From NCBI GenBank assembly GCA_014132615.1, contig BMAH01000048.1:59985-123984 (forward strand): a stretch of DNA of 64,000 bases. The letters run 5' to 3'. The translations under genes were made by a program, and so were the position numbers. Under the pieces are notes generated by a model that saw nothing but the letters and a program-made list of their open reading frames with translations, had not been told where the DNA came from and ran no database searches. The stretch is from Gammaproteobacteria bacterium (lineage in GTDB: Bacteria > Pseudomonadota > Gammaproteobacteria > DSM-16500). Shown in pieces: positions 46,280-55,641 of this stretch (positions are counted from its first letter, which is position 1; each line of letters starts with the position of its first letter).

Positions 46280-47353
46280 ATGGCAGAAGCGGCAACACAA
46301 GGTTTTACCGGCTTAGAAGAATTAGAAATGGGCGCAGCACGCGTCCAAGTTGATCTTAAGAAAATGATTAATTCTCGCAGCGATTTAAATCAATTAGTGC
46401 CTTTCAAATATATGTGGGCATGGGAAAAATATTTAGCCGCTTGCGCTAATCACTGGATGCCTAATGAAATCAATATGGCGCCTGATGTGGCTTTGTGGAA
46501 AGATCCAAATGGTTTAACTGAAGATGAACGTCTTATTATTAAACGTAACTTAGGATTTTTCTCTACAGCTGACTCTCTCGTTGCTAATAACTTAGTATTA
46601 GCAGTTTATAGGCTGATTACCAACCCCGAATGTCGTCAGTATTTACTACGCCAAGCATTTGAAGAAGCTCTACATACCCATGCCTATCAATATGTCATTG
46701 AAAGCTTAGGTATGGATGAAGCTGAAGTATTTAACATGTATAGAGAAGTCCCTTCTGTAGCACGCAAAGCTGCATGGGCATTAAAGTACACACAGAGCTT
46801 AGGTGATCCTACTTTCCAAACAGGTACGGTAGAAAATGATCAACGTTTATTACGCGATTTAATTGCTTTTTACGTGATTTTTGAAGGGATATTTTTCTAC
46901 GTTGGTTTTACTCAAGTATTATCCATGGGCCGTCGCAACAAAATGACAGGCACAGCAGAACAATTCCAATATATTTTGCGTGATGAATCCATGCATTTAA
47001 ATTTTGGCATTGATGTGATTAATCAAATTAAAATTGAAAATCCCCACTTATGGACAGAAGACTTCAAACAAGAAACACTGGCTATGATTAAAGAAGGGGT
47101 AGAGTTGGAATATGCTTACGCAGTAGATACCATGCCACGCGGTATTTTAGGTTTAAATGCCGATATGTTTAAAGACTATCTGCGCTTTATTGCTAATCGT
47201 CGTTGCGCACAAATTGGTTTACCTCAACAATTTCCAGGTGCAACGAATCCATTCCCATGGATGAGTGAAATTATGGATTTAAAGAAAGAGAAAAACTTCT
47301 TTGAAACTCGCGTTACCGAATACCAAACTGGTGGGGCGTTGAACTGGGATTAA
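46280..47353 (+). CDS. nrdB: Ribonucleoside-diphosphate reductase class I, beta subunit
   Basis: Di-iron subunit that generates the radical. 357 residues. By spacing against E. coli NrdB, the metal ligands D98, E129 and H132 and radical tyrosine Y136 (EEALHTHAY) are present, so this is a tyrosyl-radical class Ia enzyme and not the tyrosine-less chlamydial Ic form. The second ligand set is in FEGIFFY and [13 protein letters not shown] is well placed before the ATG. It is separated from nrdA by two hairpin-forming sequences. Confidence 0.96.
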   Translation: MAEAATQGFTGLEELEMGAARVQVDLKKMINSRSDLNQLVPFKYMWAWEKYLAACANHWMPNEINMAPDVALWKDPNGLTEDERLIIKRNLGFFSTADSLVANNLVLAVYRLITNPECRQYLLRQAFEEALHTHAYQYVIESLGMDEAEVFNMYREVPSVARKAAWALKYTQSLGDPTFQTGTVENDQRLLRDLIAFYVIFEGIFFYVGFTQVLSMGRRNKMTGTAEQFQYILRDESMHLNFGIDVINQIKIENPHLWTEDFKQETLAMIKEGVELEYAYAVDTMPRGILGLNADMFKDYLRFIANRRCAQIGLPQQFPGATNPFPWMSEIMDLKKEKNFFETRVTEYQTGGALNWD

Positions 47354-47355
47354 GT

Positions 47356-47391
47356 ACAAAGCCTTAGCTATTCACTTAGCTAAGGCTTTGT
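47356..47391. terminator. Strong bidirectional terminator after nrdB
   Basis: Perfect 15-base arms (47356-47370 and 47377-47391, ACAAAGCCTTAGCTA and complement) with a 6-base loop, immediately after the nrdB stop and 8 bases before the stop of the converging gene. The A/T ends of the stem serve both directions. Confidence 0.8.
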
Positions 47392-47398
47392 AACAAAA

Positions 47399-47911
47399 TT
47401 AATAAACAAAAGTATCCCCAACAAACGGTTGCGTATTAGCATAACAATAAAGCACCCAACTAAATGAAATGCTAGATCTAAAAGCATCACTGGTTCCAAC
47501 CGTTTTAATAAAAATAGGAATTTCATAAGCATAACCTATCCATTGCAACGTCGGTTGACTAGTCATATCGCGAGTAGACCATCCAGGCTCTAAGCTTATA
47601 AATTTAAGACCCTCATTACCTGGACTTTGTGCCCAAAGAATTTGAGTTTGTACATAAGGTATAGTGCCGCTAGCGCATTGACGCAAGCCTGTATACATAC
47701 GCAATGTCCAATATTCCCTGCCCCCCACATTGTAATACATGAATTCTGTATTATGAGAAGTACCTACCGCTAAAATATAGGTGGTGGGGCCTACAGTATA
47801 ATAAGGTGCACCAAGGGAGGTACTATCGACCGCATAGGTTGTTATAGGCAGGCATGTGAATGCGGTTGAAAGCAAAGTTATACTTAAGGAGTTGAGGATA
47901 TGGTTTTTCAT
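47399..47911 (-). CDS. Secreted protein of unknown function
   Basis: 170 residues from the ATG at 47911, the point at which a signal peptide begins (MKNHILNSLSITLLS..., cleavage after TYA). Upstream in-frame starts at 47953 (TTG) and 47932 (ATG) are less likely. The mature part is rich in Tyr, Thr and Ser, nearly free of lysine, and looks beta-stranded (YTVGPTTYILAVGTS, EYWTLRMYTGL). It has two cysteines (CASG and YCYAN) that could pair in the periplasm. I do not recognise the family. It probably acts in the periplasm or outside the cell. Confidence 0.6.
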   Translation of the reverse strand: MKNHILNSLSITLLSTAFTCLPITTYAVDSTSLGAPYYTVGPTTYILAVGTSHNTEFMYYNVGGREYWTLRMYTGLRQCASGTIPYVQTQILWAQSPGNEGLKFISLEPGWSTRDMTSQPTLQWIGYAYEIPIFIKTVGTSDAFRSSISFSWVLYCYANTQPFVGDTFVY

Positions 47912-48068
47912 TAGCAATCTCAATATAGGCATTTTTTTAAGTATAACACTCAATAATAAAAGCTATAAAAGATTTGACTTATTAAAGAGTTACATTAGGA
48001 TCTGTCGGGGTAAATCCATTTACCCCTTCAAATCCTTTCAGTTATGCAAAAAACCATTAATTGCTCTG

Positions 48069-48377
48069 CTACCCTGTTTTTTCATAATCTTGAATTAAAT
48101 AAAGATTATTAGGCTTAGCTTGCTTATTTCTGCGCACAGAACGATAAATACCCATAAGGCTGATAGAAATCCATGATGTTTCTATGATCACAGACGATAA
48201 ATTCCAATAAAACATAAGTGAAAATAATAATAAGGTAGAGCCTAAACAATTTAAGCAAAGGTAAACTAAACTGGTTGAAGGCAGCTTATTCATATTTAGC
48301 ATAAAATAAGCAGAGAGTGTGGAAAGCACGCCACCAAAACCGACAATATTTGCATACTGAGCTAATGATTCTGGCAT
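48069..48377 (-). CDS. Small membrane protein, CBU_0592 family
   Basis: 102 residues from the ATG at 48377, which has GAGGGATG as ribosome site. Three hydrophobic segments (about 9-28, 38-56, 62-80) with the family pattern GFGGVLSTLSAYFMLN, LNCLGSTLLLFSL and SSVIIETSWISISLMGIYR. This is the fold named after Coxiella CBU_0592; function unknown. It starts 19 bases after dusA ends. The basic tail is cytoplasmic by the positive-inside rule. Confidence 0.8.
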   Translation of the reverse strand: MPESLAQYANIVGFGGVLSTLSAYFMLNMNKLPSTSLVYLCLNCLGSTLLLFSLMFYWNLSSVIIETSWISISLMGIYRSVRRNKQAKPNNLYLIQDYEKTG

Positions 48378-48396
48378 ATAACATCCCTCATCAAAA

Positions 48397-49389
48397 TTAA
48401 GAATTAAAATTCGCAACCAGGCTTAAAGCTTGCTCTACCACTTTCACATCAGCACAAGCCTTATGCGCGTTTTCACTTAAATGACGCCGCCATATTGCTG
48501 CGCCACGTTGCCCCTGATACAAACCAAGGATGTGACGCGTCATTCTAGACAATTTTTCACCGTTGTGAAGCTGTTTTTCAATATAGGGATAAAAATTTTC
48601 TATTACTTGTTCACGCGTTAAAACAGGCACATCAGGGAAATAATGCGCTTGTAGCTCAGCCAAGAAGTAAGGGTTTCCGTAAGCAGCGCGGCCTATCATG
48701 ACTCCATCTACTTTATTAATATGCGTATCTACTTGATTTAATGTAGTAATACCACCATTAATCAGTATAGTAAGATGCGGAAAATCTTGTTTAATTTGAT
48801 AGACACGCTCATAACAAAGAGGAGGTATTTCACGATTTTGCTTGGGGCTTAACCCAGATAACCATGCCTTGCGTGCATGGATAATAAACGTTTGACAACC
48901 CGTGCTTGCGATTAATTTTATAAATTGACTTAGTTTTTCGTATGAGTCTTCATTATCCACCCCAATCCTGCATTTTACAGTCACAGGGATAGTAATAGCC
49001 GCCTGCATAGCAGTGATGCAATCAGCTACCAAATTTGGCTCTAGCATAAGACAAGCACCAAATCCTCCAGAGCTGACTCTAGGACTAGGACAGCCTACGT
49101 TTAAATTGATTTCATCATAGCCTGCCTCCTCCCCCTTTTTGGCACATTCTGCTAAACAAGCGGGGTTGCTTCCACCTAACTGCAAAGCTAAATACTTTTC
49201 GCTGGGGTCAAAGGCTAATAAATGTTGGTAATCACCAAAGGTCAAAGCCTGCATGGTTAGCATTTCAGTATAAAGGCGAATATTGGGAGCTATAAGACGT
49301 AGAAAATACCTGTCATGCCTATCGGTCCAATCCATCATAGGAGCTACGGCAATAATAGGTTGCCTAGTGTTAGTTGATAAGTTTTGCAT
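48397..49389 (-). CDS. dusA: tRNA-dihydrouridine synthase A
   Basis: Flavoenzyme reducing U20/U20a in tRNA. 330 residues. The DusA-specific start VAPMMDWTDRHDRYFLRL and YTEMLTMQAL are present, the active-site cysteine is in NVGCPSPRV, and FMN-binding residues are in INGGI and GVMIGRAAYGNP. It leads the small membrane protein gene and follows lapB by 18 bases on the same strand. Confidence 0.95.
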   Translation of the reverse strand: MQNLSTNTRQPIIAVAPMMDWTDRHDRYFLRLIAPNIRLYTEMLTMQALTFGDYQHLLAFDPSEKYLALQLGGSNPACLAECAKKGEEAGYDEINLNVGCPSPRVSSGGFGACLMLEPNLVADCITAMQAAITIPVTVKCRIGVDNEDSYEKLSQFIKLIASTGCQTFIIHARKAWLSGLSPKQNREIPPLCYERVYQIKQDFPHLTILINGGITTLNQVDTHINKVDGVMIGRAAYGNPYFLAELQAHYFPDVPVLTREQVIENFYPYIEKQLHNGEKLSRMTRHILGLYQGQRGAAIWRRHLSENAHKACADVKVVEQALSLVANFNS

Positions 49390-49407
49390 AATTTACACGG
49401 CAGTCAG

Positions 49408-50580
49408 TTAAGCCATTTTCTCTTCTAGGCTATAAATAGGTAGTATTGTACTCCATTGTTTACATCCTGGACACTGCCAATGCAAAGATTTTCCTGAAAA
49501 CCCACAAGAGCTACATTGGTAATCAGGTTTGTTGGCCAACAATTTCTTCATTAAATTTTGTAATATATGTAAATCATCTTTAGCCTGACCTTGCGCATTA
49601 GAAATATATAAATTCACAAATGTGTAAAGGCCTCGCAAGCTTGGATAACGACGTACGTAATCCGCTACAAAATTTGCAGCTACCTTATCCCCTTTACGCT
49701 TACGTATACGCTCCGCCAGAATCAAGGCGACAGGGACTTTGGGATACTCTTCTAATAATTGTTTGAGATAAACAACTAAATTTTCTTCATCATCTAATTT
49801 TTCATAGCAAGAAGCTAATAATTCTATCGCTTCAGAAAGGTAGTCTGGATTTTGCTGCTGGATTTTCTTCAGGCTTTTTAATGCTGTTTTATAATCTTTT
49901 TGTTCCATTAATACTTTAGCTTGCAGCAAACTCGCTCTTGCACAAGACTTATCAGCAGATAATGCCTTATCAAGAAATTCCGATGCTTTATTCAGTGCGC
50001 CTTTAGCAAACGCACTTTCACCTAATTCACAATAATAATGCGCAATAACAGGCTGCATATTTTTTCTAGTAACACCTTCATATTTATGCGCCGTTTGCAC
50101 CGCGTTATCCCAATCTTTTTCTTGCTGATAAATATCAATTAATGTTTTCAATGCTTGAGCAGAATGCGATTTAGCATTAACTAACTCTAGAAAAATTCTC
50201 TCTGCTCTATCTAACATTCCAGCACTAAGATAATCTTGACCTAATTCATACAAGGATTGTTCGCGATAAATTTTTTCTAATTGAGGACGTGCAATTAAAT
50301 TTTGATGTATGCGAATAGCTCTATCGACTTCGCCGCGCTTACGAAATAGTTTTCCTACAGCTAAATGTGTTTCTACTGTATCGCTATCGACTTCTAACAT
50401 TTTTACAAAAATATCGACGGCTTTATCCGTTTCTTCATTCAAAAGAAAATTGAGACCAATTAAATAGTCACGTGGCAAATTTACTTTACGGGTAGTTTGT
50501 TCTTTTGGGCGTGCTCTATAACCTAGCAACCATGCTATACCTATACAAACAAGTATGAGGAATATCCATATCGTTTTCAT
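49408..50580 (-). CDS. lapB: Lipopolysaccharide assembly protein B
   Basis: Adaptor that regulates LpxC turnover and LPS assembly. 390 residues: an N-terminal membrane anchor (4-20), about nine TPR units (40-330) and a C-terminal rubredoxin-like metal knuckle (CSSCGF ... CPGC). All four cysteines are present. The first base of its start overlaps the last base of the lapA stop, so the pair is translationally coupled. Confidence 0.95.
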   Translation of the reverse strand: MKTIWIFLILVCIGIAWLLGYRARPKEQTTRKVNLPRDYLIGLNFLLNEETDKAVDIFVKMLEVDSDTVETHLAVGKLFRKRGEVDRAIRIHQNLIARPQLEKIYREQSLYELGQDYLSAGMLDRAERIFLELVNAKSHSAQALKTLIDIYQQEKDWDNAVQTAHKYEGVTRKNMQPVIAHYYCELGESAFAKGALNKASEFLDKALSADKSCARASLLQAKVLMEQKDYKTALKSLKKIQQQNPDYLSEAIELLASCYEKLDDEENLVVYLKQLLEEYPKVPVALILAERIRKRKGDKVAANFVADYVRRYPSLRGLYTFVNLYISNAQGQAKDDLHILQNLMKKLLANKPDYQCSSCGFSGKSLHWQCPGCKQWSTILPIYSLEEKMA

Positions 50581-50870
50581 TACACTTTGTCCTGCAATGG
50601 AATAGCGCGTAAGTTTTCAATTTCTTTTTCTGCTAACGCTAAACGCTGACGTAATCGATAAGTCGTAATTTTAGTTTTTATTACTAACCAAAAGCCCACC
50701 ATCATGCCTATCAAGCAGCCTAGTGCGAATACTAAAACGAGCAATAATGATAAGGGTAAGGTGCTTTGATCGAAATAGTAATTAATGGTGACAGATTCAG
50801 AATTTAAAGTAGCAAATGTCACACCAAATACGACTATGATCAGTAAGAAAAAGTAACTTATGATACGCAC
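50580..50870 (-). CDS. lapA: Lipopolysaccharide assembly protein A
   Basis: 96 residues with two membrane helices (about 3-22 and 40-65) and a short coiled cytoplasmic tail (YRLRQRLALAEKEIENL), the LapA/YciS layout. The motif FATLNSESVTINYYF is typical. It works with LapB. ihfB, which often precedes lapA, is absent; instead a palindromic repeat and serS lie upstream. Confidence 0.9.
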   Translation of the reverse strand: MRIISYFFLLIIVVFGVTFATLNSESVTINYYFDQSTLPLSLLLVLVFALGCLIGMMVGFWLVIKTKITTYRLRQRLALAEKEIENLRAIPLQDKV

Positions 50871-50934
50871 TCGTTTCTCCTATCCTGTTTTGTTTCACCA
50901 TCGCGTTAAGTTAACTGTGATTAGGAGCGTCATT

Positions 50935-51015
50935 GTCATCCTGAGCGTAGCGAAGGATCTGCTTCCAATTCAGCAATGAAAAATTAAGCAGATCCTTCGC
51001 TACGCTCAGGATGAC
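50935..51015. repeat. 81-bp palindromic repeat element, copy 2 (inverted relative to copy 1)
   Basis: Same length and arms as 35626-35706, in opposite orientation, with only a few loop differences. Imperfect flanking inverted repeats (about 50917-50934 and 51016-51030) extend it, as at the other two sites. It lies in the 200-base gap between serS and lapA, which holds nothing else visible. Confidence 0.88.
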
Positions 51016-51070
51016 AATGGCGCTCATCACGTCCCGCGATGACGCGTCCGCTTGTTCATCACTTATCAAG

Positions 51071-52342
51071 CTATTCTATTACTTCTAATCCATTCATATA
51101 AGGCTGCAATGCTTTAGGAATATGTATTCTTCCTAATTCATCTTGATAATTTTCAACCACCGCAATCAGCGTACGGCCTATTGCTAACCCAGACCCATTC
51201 AATGTATGGACCAATTCTATCTTACCATTTTCGTCACGCCATCTTGCTTTCATACGTCTTGCTTGAAAACTCTCTGTATTACTGCAAGAGGAAATTTCTC
51301 TATAGCGTTGCTGACCCGGTAACCAAACTTCTAAGTCGTAAGTTTTAGCAGCACTAAAACCAATATCAGCCGTACAAAGTGCCATCACGCGATAAGGTAA
51401 TTCTAATCGCTGCAATACTTTTTCTGCATGGCTAGTTAATTCTTCTAATGCTTGATAAGAATTTTCTGGTTTTACAATATGGACCAATTCCACTTTTTCA
51501 AATTGATGTTGTCTTAACATACCACGCATATCTTTACCGTAAGAGCCTGCTTCACTTCTAAAGCATGCGCTATAGCAAACGTATTTCATCGGTAATTGAT
51601 CTGCATTTAAAATAGAATCACTCACCGTATTTGTAACAGGAATTTCTGAAGTGGAAATAAGATAACGCTCATTTTCTCCACTAACAGCAAATAAATCTTC
51701 TTTGAATTTCGGTAACTGACTTGTACCAAATAAACTTTCTGCACTCACAATATAAGGTACAGAAATTTCTTGATAGCCGTGTTCTTGCGTGTGTAAATCC
51801 AGCATAAATTGGCCTAAGGCTCTATGCAATTTAGCTAATGCACCACGCAACACAACAAAACGTGCGCCTGAAATTTTGGCAGCAGTTTCAAAATCTATCC
51901 ACCCATTTGGTGCGCCTAATTCCACGTGATCTTTAGGTTGGAAGGAGAATTTCTTTGGTTCACCCCAGCTACGTATTAATTGATTATCATCTTCACTTTT
52001 ACCTTGAGGCACAGACTCATGCGTCAAGTTCGGTATACTTGCTAACCATTGATCCATTTCCTGTTGTACACGCGCAAAATCGTCTTCAACCAACTTTAAT
52101 GAATCACTCAATTCTTTCAAACTTTTTAGCACAGGTTGAACATCTTGACCTTTTGCTTTGGCATGTCCTACTTCTTTAGATTTCACATTACGTTCATTTT
52201 GCAATTCCTGCATTTTGACTTGTAATGTTTTACGTTGTTCTTCTAAAGCATTAAATTTTGCTGTATCTAAAATAAAGCCGCGCTTTTTAAGTTGCGCGGC
52301 AATATTATCTATATCATTCCTGATTAATTTGGGATCTAACAT
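51071..52342 (-). CDS. serS: Seryl-tRNA synthetase
   Basis: 423 residues: an N-terminal coiled-coil arm (about 30-105) that contacts the long tRNA-Ser variable arm, then the class II catalytic core with motif 2 ([26 protein letters not shown]) shortened here to [11 protein letters not shown], and motif 3 ([17 protein letters not shown]). Complete. It starts 7 bases after sucD ends, on the same strand. Confidence 0.97.
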   Translation of the reverse strand: MLDPKLIRNDIDNIAAQLKKRGFILDTAKFNALEEQRKTLQVKMQELQNERNVKSKEVGHAKAKGQDVQPVLKSLKELSDSLKLVEDDFARVQQEMDQWLASIPNLTHESVPQGKSEDDNQLIRSWGEPKKFSFQPKDHVELGAPNGWIDFETAAKISGARFVVLRGALAKLHRALGQFMLDLHTQEHGYQEISVPYIVSAESLFGTSQLPKFKEDLFAVSGENERYLISTSEIPVTNTVSDSILNADQLPMKYVCYSACFRSEAGSYGKDMRGMLRQHQFEKVELVHIVKPENSYQALEELTSHAEKVLQRLELPYRVMALCTADIGFSAAKTYDLEVWLPGQQRYREISSCSNTESFQARRMKARWRDENGKIELVHTLNGSGLAIGRTLIAVVENYQDELGRIHIPKALQPYMNGLEVIE

Positions 52343-52348
52343 AAAAAG

Positions 52349-53230
52349 TTAAGCACCTTTACCCAATACTTCTGCTGCTCGCTTGCCAATTTCCGCAGGA
52401 GAACGAACAATATGCACACCCGCTGCTTCTAAGGCTTTAAACTTCTCAGCAGCAGTTCCTTTACCACCTGCAATAATTGCACCAGCATGACCCATACGCT
52501 TACCTGGAGGTGCTGTTACACCTGCAATGTAGGCAACAACTGGTTTTGTGACATTGGCTTTAATAAATTCAGCCGCTTCTTCTTCTGCGCTGCCGCCAAT
52601 TTCACCGACCATTACAATTAATTCAGTTTGTGGGTCTTTTTCAAATAGCGCTAATACATCGACAAAGTTAGTGCCAGGGATAGGATCACCACCAATACCT
52701 ACGCAAGTACTTTGACCGAGATTTAAATCTGAAGTTTGTTTCACCGCTTCATAAGTTAAGGTACCAGAGCGCGATACAATACCTACTTTACCAGGTTGAT
52801 GAATGAAACCAGGCATAATACCAATTTTGCATTCGCCAGGTGTAATAACACCAGGGCAGTTAGGGCCAATTAAACGCACACCAGGATGTTGATCTAGGCA
52901 TACTTTAACTTCTAACATATCGAGTACTGGTATACCTTCTGTAATACAGACAATTAATTTAATACCGGCATCAACCGCTTCTAAAATAGAGTCTTTACAG
53001 AAAGGCGCTGGAACATAGATTACGGAAGCATCTGCTTTGGTTGCTTCATACGCTTCTTTAACTGTGTTAAAAACAGGTAAACCTAAATGAGTTTGTCCAC
53101 CTTTATCAGGCGTTACACCACCCACCATTTTCGTTCCGTAAGCAATAGCTTGTTCGGAGTGAAAAGTACCTTGCTTGCCAGTAAAACCTTGGCAAATTAC
53201 TTTTGTATCTTTATTAATTAAAATACTCAT
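52349..53230 (-). CDS. sucD: Succinyl-CoA synthetase alpha subunit
   Basis: 293 residues. CoA-binding N-terminal domain ([15 protein letters not shown]), PNCPGVI, and the active-site histidine in [15 protein letters not shown] that is phosphorylated during catalysis. It follows sucC by 4 bases. Last of the suc genes. Confidence 0.96.
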   Translation of the reverse strand: MSILINKDTKVICQGFTGKQGTFHSEQAIAYGTKMVGGVTPDKGGQTHLGLPVFNTVKEAYEATKADASVIYVPAPFCKDSILEAVDAGIKLIVCITEGIPVLDMLEVKVCLDQHPGVRLIGPNCPGVITPGECKIGIMPGFIHQPGKVGIVSRSGTLTYEAVKQTSDLNLGQSTCVGIGGDPIPGTNFVDVLALFEKDPQTELIVMVGEIGGSAEEEAAEFIKANVTKPVVAYIAGVTAPPGKRMGHAGAIIAGGKGTAAEKFKALEAAGVHIVRSPAEIGKRAAEVLGKGA

Positions 53231-53234
53231 TGCT

Positions 53235-54407
53235 CTACACCTTTACGTTAGCTGCTGCTTCTACCACTTTTTTCGCAGCATCCGTGAAGCTTGTGGCAGC
53301 AATAATATTTAAACCACTTTCTCTTAGTAATTTTGCACCTAATTCTGCATTATTACCTTCAAGACGTACAACGACTGGTAATTGTGTACCAACTTCAGAA
53401 ACTGCACCAATAATACCTTCAGCAATTAAATCGCAACGAACAATACCGCCAAAGATATTAATTAAAATCGCTTTGACTTTTTTATCCGATAAAATAATTT
53501 TAAATGCTTCAGACACACGTTCTTTAGTTGCACCACCACCCACATCTAAGAAGTTAGCAGGATTGCCGCCTTCCAGTTTAATCATGTCCATAGTGGCCAT
53601 AGCAAGACCTGCACCATTCACCATACAACCGATGTCACCATCTAGTGCTATGTAATTTAATTCCCAATCACGCGCACGATTTTCACGCGCATCTTCTTGA
53701 GAAGCATCACGCATAGCGCGAATTTCTGGTTGACGATATAGTGCATTCTCATCAATAGTAATTTTTGCGTCTAAGCAAAGCAATTTACCTTGTTTAGTAA
53801 TAACAAGTGGATTAATTTCTAATAAACTAAAATCATCTTGTTTAAACAATTTGCCTAAGCCTAATAGCAAATGAACAAACTGCTTAACTAAATCCCCTTT
53901 TAAGCCTAATGCAAATGCAAGTTGACGACCTTGATAAGGTTGAACGCCAACAACAGGATCAACGGTAATAGTAAGGATTTTTTCAGGATTAGCTTCTGCT
54001 ACTTTTTCAATTTCAACACCACCTTCTGTGGATGCCATGAAAACAACGCGTTGCTTTGCACGATCAATAACCGCGCCTAAATACAATTCTTGTTCTATGT
54101 CACAAGGTTCTTCGATTAATACTTGATTAACAGGTTGACCTTCTGCTGTCGTTTGGTAGGTAACTAAATTTTTTCCTAACAAAGAACGAACGTAATCAGC
54201 TACTTCATCTTTATTAGAAATTAATTTAACACCGCCAGCTTTACCTCTACCGCCAGCATGCACTTGCGCTTTTACCACCCAACGGGATAAACCCATAGCG
54301 GAGACAGCGTGAAGTGCTTCTTCAACAGAACTTGCTACTTGCCCTTTAGATACGGGCAAGTCAGCTTGTGCCAACAATTCTTTTGATTGATATTCATGCA
54401 AATTCAT
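53235..54407 (-). CDS. sucC: Succinyl-CoA synthetase beta subunit
   Basis: 390 residues: an ATP-grasp N-terminal part ([30 protein letters not shown]) and a C-terminal CoA-ligase domain ([16 protein letters not shown]). Couples succinyl-CoA cleavage to NTP synthesis. It lies between sucB and sucD with gaps of 4-5 bases. Confidence 0.96.
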   Translation of the reverse strand: MNLHEYQSKELLAQADLPVSKGQVASSVEEALHAVSAMGLSRWVVKAQVHAGGRGKAGGVKLISNKDEVADYVRSLLGKNLVTYQTTAEGQPVNQVLIEEPCDIEQELYLGAVIDRAKQRVVFMASTEGGVEIEKVAEANPEKILTITVDPVVGVQPYQGRQLAFALGLKGDLVKQFVHLLLGLGKLFKQDDFSLLEINPLVITKQGKLLCLDAKITIDENALYRQPEIRAMRDASQEDARENRARDWELNYIALDGDIGCMVNGAGLAMATMDMIKLEGGNPANFLDVGGGATKERVSEAFKIILSDKKVKAILINIFGGIVRCDLIAEGIIGAVSEVGTQLPVVVRLEGNNAELGAKLLRESGLNIIAATSFTDAAKKVVEAAANVKV

Positions 54408-54412
54408 TACAA

Positions 54413-55630
54413 CTACACCTCGAGTAATAAGCGTGATGGATCTTCAAGTAACTCTTTAACAGTCACTAGGAAAGTCACTGATTCTTTGCCATCTATTAAG
54501 CGATGATCGTAAGAGAGAGCTACATACATCATAGGCCGTATAACAATCTGGCCGTTTTCAACAACAGGGCGTTCCTGAATTTTATGCATTCCTAAAATAG
54601 CGCACTGTGGGGAATTAATAATAGGCGTGGCCATGAGAGAACCAAAAACACCGCCGTTTGTGATAGTGAAGGTACCGCCTTGCATGTCTTCTAGGGATAA
54701 TTTACCGGTACGTGCTTTTTCAGCATATTCAGCAATTTTCGCTTCGATTTCAGCCATGCTGAGCTTATCAGCATCACGGATGACGGGTACGACTAAACCT
54801 CTATCGGTAGAAACGGCAACACCAATATCAAAATAACCGTGGTAAACTATGTCGTTACCATCAATTGAGGCATTCACTGTAGGTGAACGTTTTAATGCTT
54901 CAACACAGGCTTTTACAAAGAAAGACATAAAACCTAAACGGGTTTTGTATTTCTTTTCAAATTTGTCTTTGTAGCGTGCACGAATATCCATGACAGGTGC
55001 CATGTTGATTTCGTTAAACGTGGTAAGCATCGCTGTGTTTTGCGTTACTTCTAATAAACGCTCAGCGATACGTGTACGAATGCGGGTCATAGGAACACGT
55101 TTTTCAGCTCTTGCACCGCTTGGCATTGCAGAAGCACTGCTACCTTGGCCTTGATTTGCAGCTGACATGACATTTTCTTTAGTGACACGGCCGTCTTTGC
55201 CTGTGCCTTTTACTTGCGACACATCAACATTATATTCTTGTGCTGCACGACGTGCAGAAGGACTTAGAGAAGACGTATCTACGGATTTTTGTGCTGTTTG
55301 ATCTTGTTTAGGCGCTGCTTTTTGTTCTTCTTTAGCAGGCTCTTTTGCTGGTTCTTTAGCAGATTCTTTAGAAGCACTTTTTGCGCCTGTACCACCTTCT
55401 TCAATAATGGCAATCACTTCTTGTGCATTCACGGTGCTACCGGTTTGCTTTAAAATTTGCTTAATCACGCCGTCAACAGGTGCTGGTACTTCTAGCATGA
55501 CTTTATCTGTTTCTAAATCAACGATGTTTTCATCGCGGGAGACGCTATCGCCTTCTTTTTTATGCCAGGTAGAGACAGTCGCATCAGTAATCGATTCGGG
55601 TAATAGTGGAACTTTAACTTCTACTGCCAT
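54413..55630 (-). CDS. sucB: 2-oxoglutarate dehydrogenase E2 (dihydrolipoyl succinyltransferase)
   Basis: 405 residues: a lipoyl domain with lysine in [14 protein letters not shown] (about 43), a linker of repeated KEPAKE units, a peripheral-subunit-binding domain ([15 protein letters not shown]), and the catalytic acyltransferase with the active-site histidine and aspartate in [12 protein letters not shown]. It follows sucA by 11 bases. The E3 gene lpd is not in this window. Confidence 0.96.
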   Translation of the reverse strand: MAVEVKVPLLPESITDATVSTWHKKEGDSVSRDENIVDLETDKVMLEVPAPVDGVIKQILKQTGSTVNAQEVIAIIEEGGTGAKSASKESAKEPAKEPAKEEQKAAPKQDQTAQKSVDTSSLSPSARRAAQEYNVDVSQVKGTGKDGRVTKENVMSAANQGQGSSASAMPSGARAEKRVPMTRIRTRIAERLLEVTQNTAMLTTFNEINMAPVMDIRARYKDKFEKKYKTRLGFMSFFVKACVEALKRSPTVNASIDGNDIVYHGYFDIGVAVSTDRGLVVPVIRDADKLSMAEIEAKIAEYAEKARTGKLSLEDMQGGTFTITNGGVFGSLMATPIINSPQCAILGMHKIQERPVVENGQIVIRPMMYVALSYDHRLIDGKESVTFLVTVKELLEDPSRLLLEV

Positions 55631-55641
55631 TTTGGGTTTCC

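Noticed and set aside
46280..47353. A chlamydial-type class Ic ribonucleotide reductase lacking the radical tyrosine.
   Set aside because: By spacing to the metal ligands, tyrosine 136 and aspartate 98 are present, so this is an ordinary class Ia subunit.
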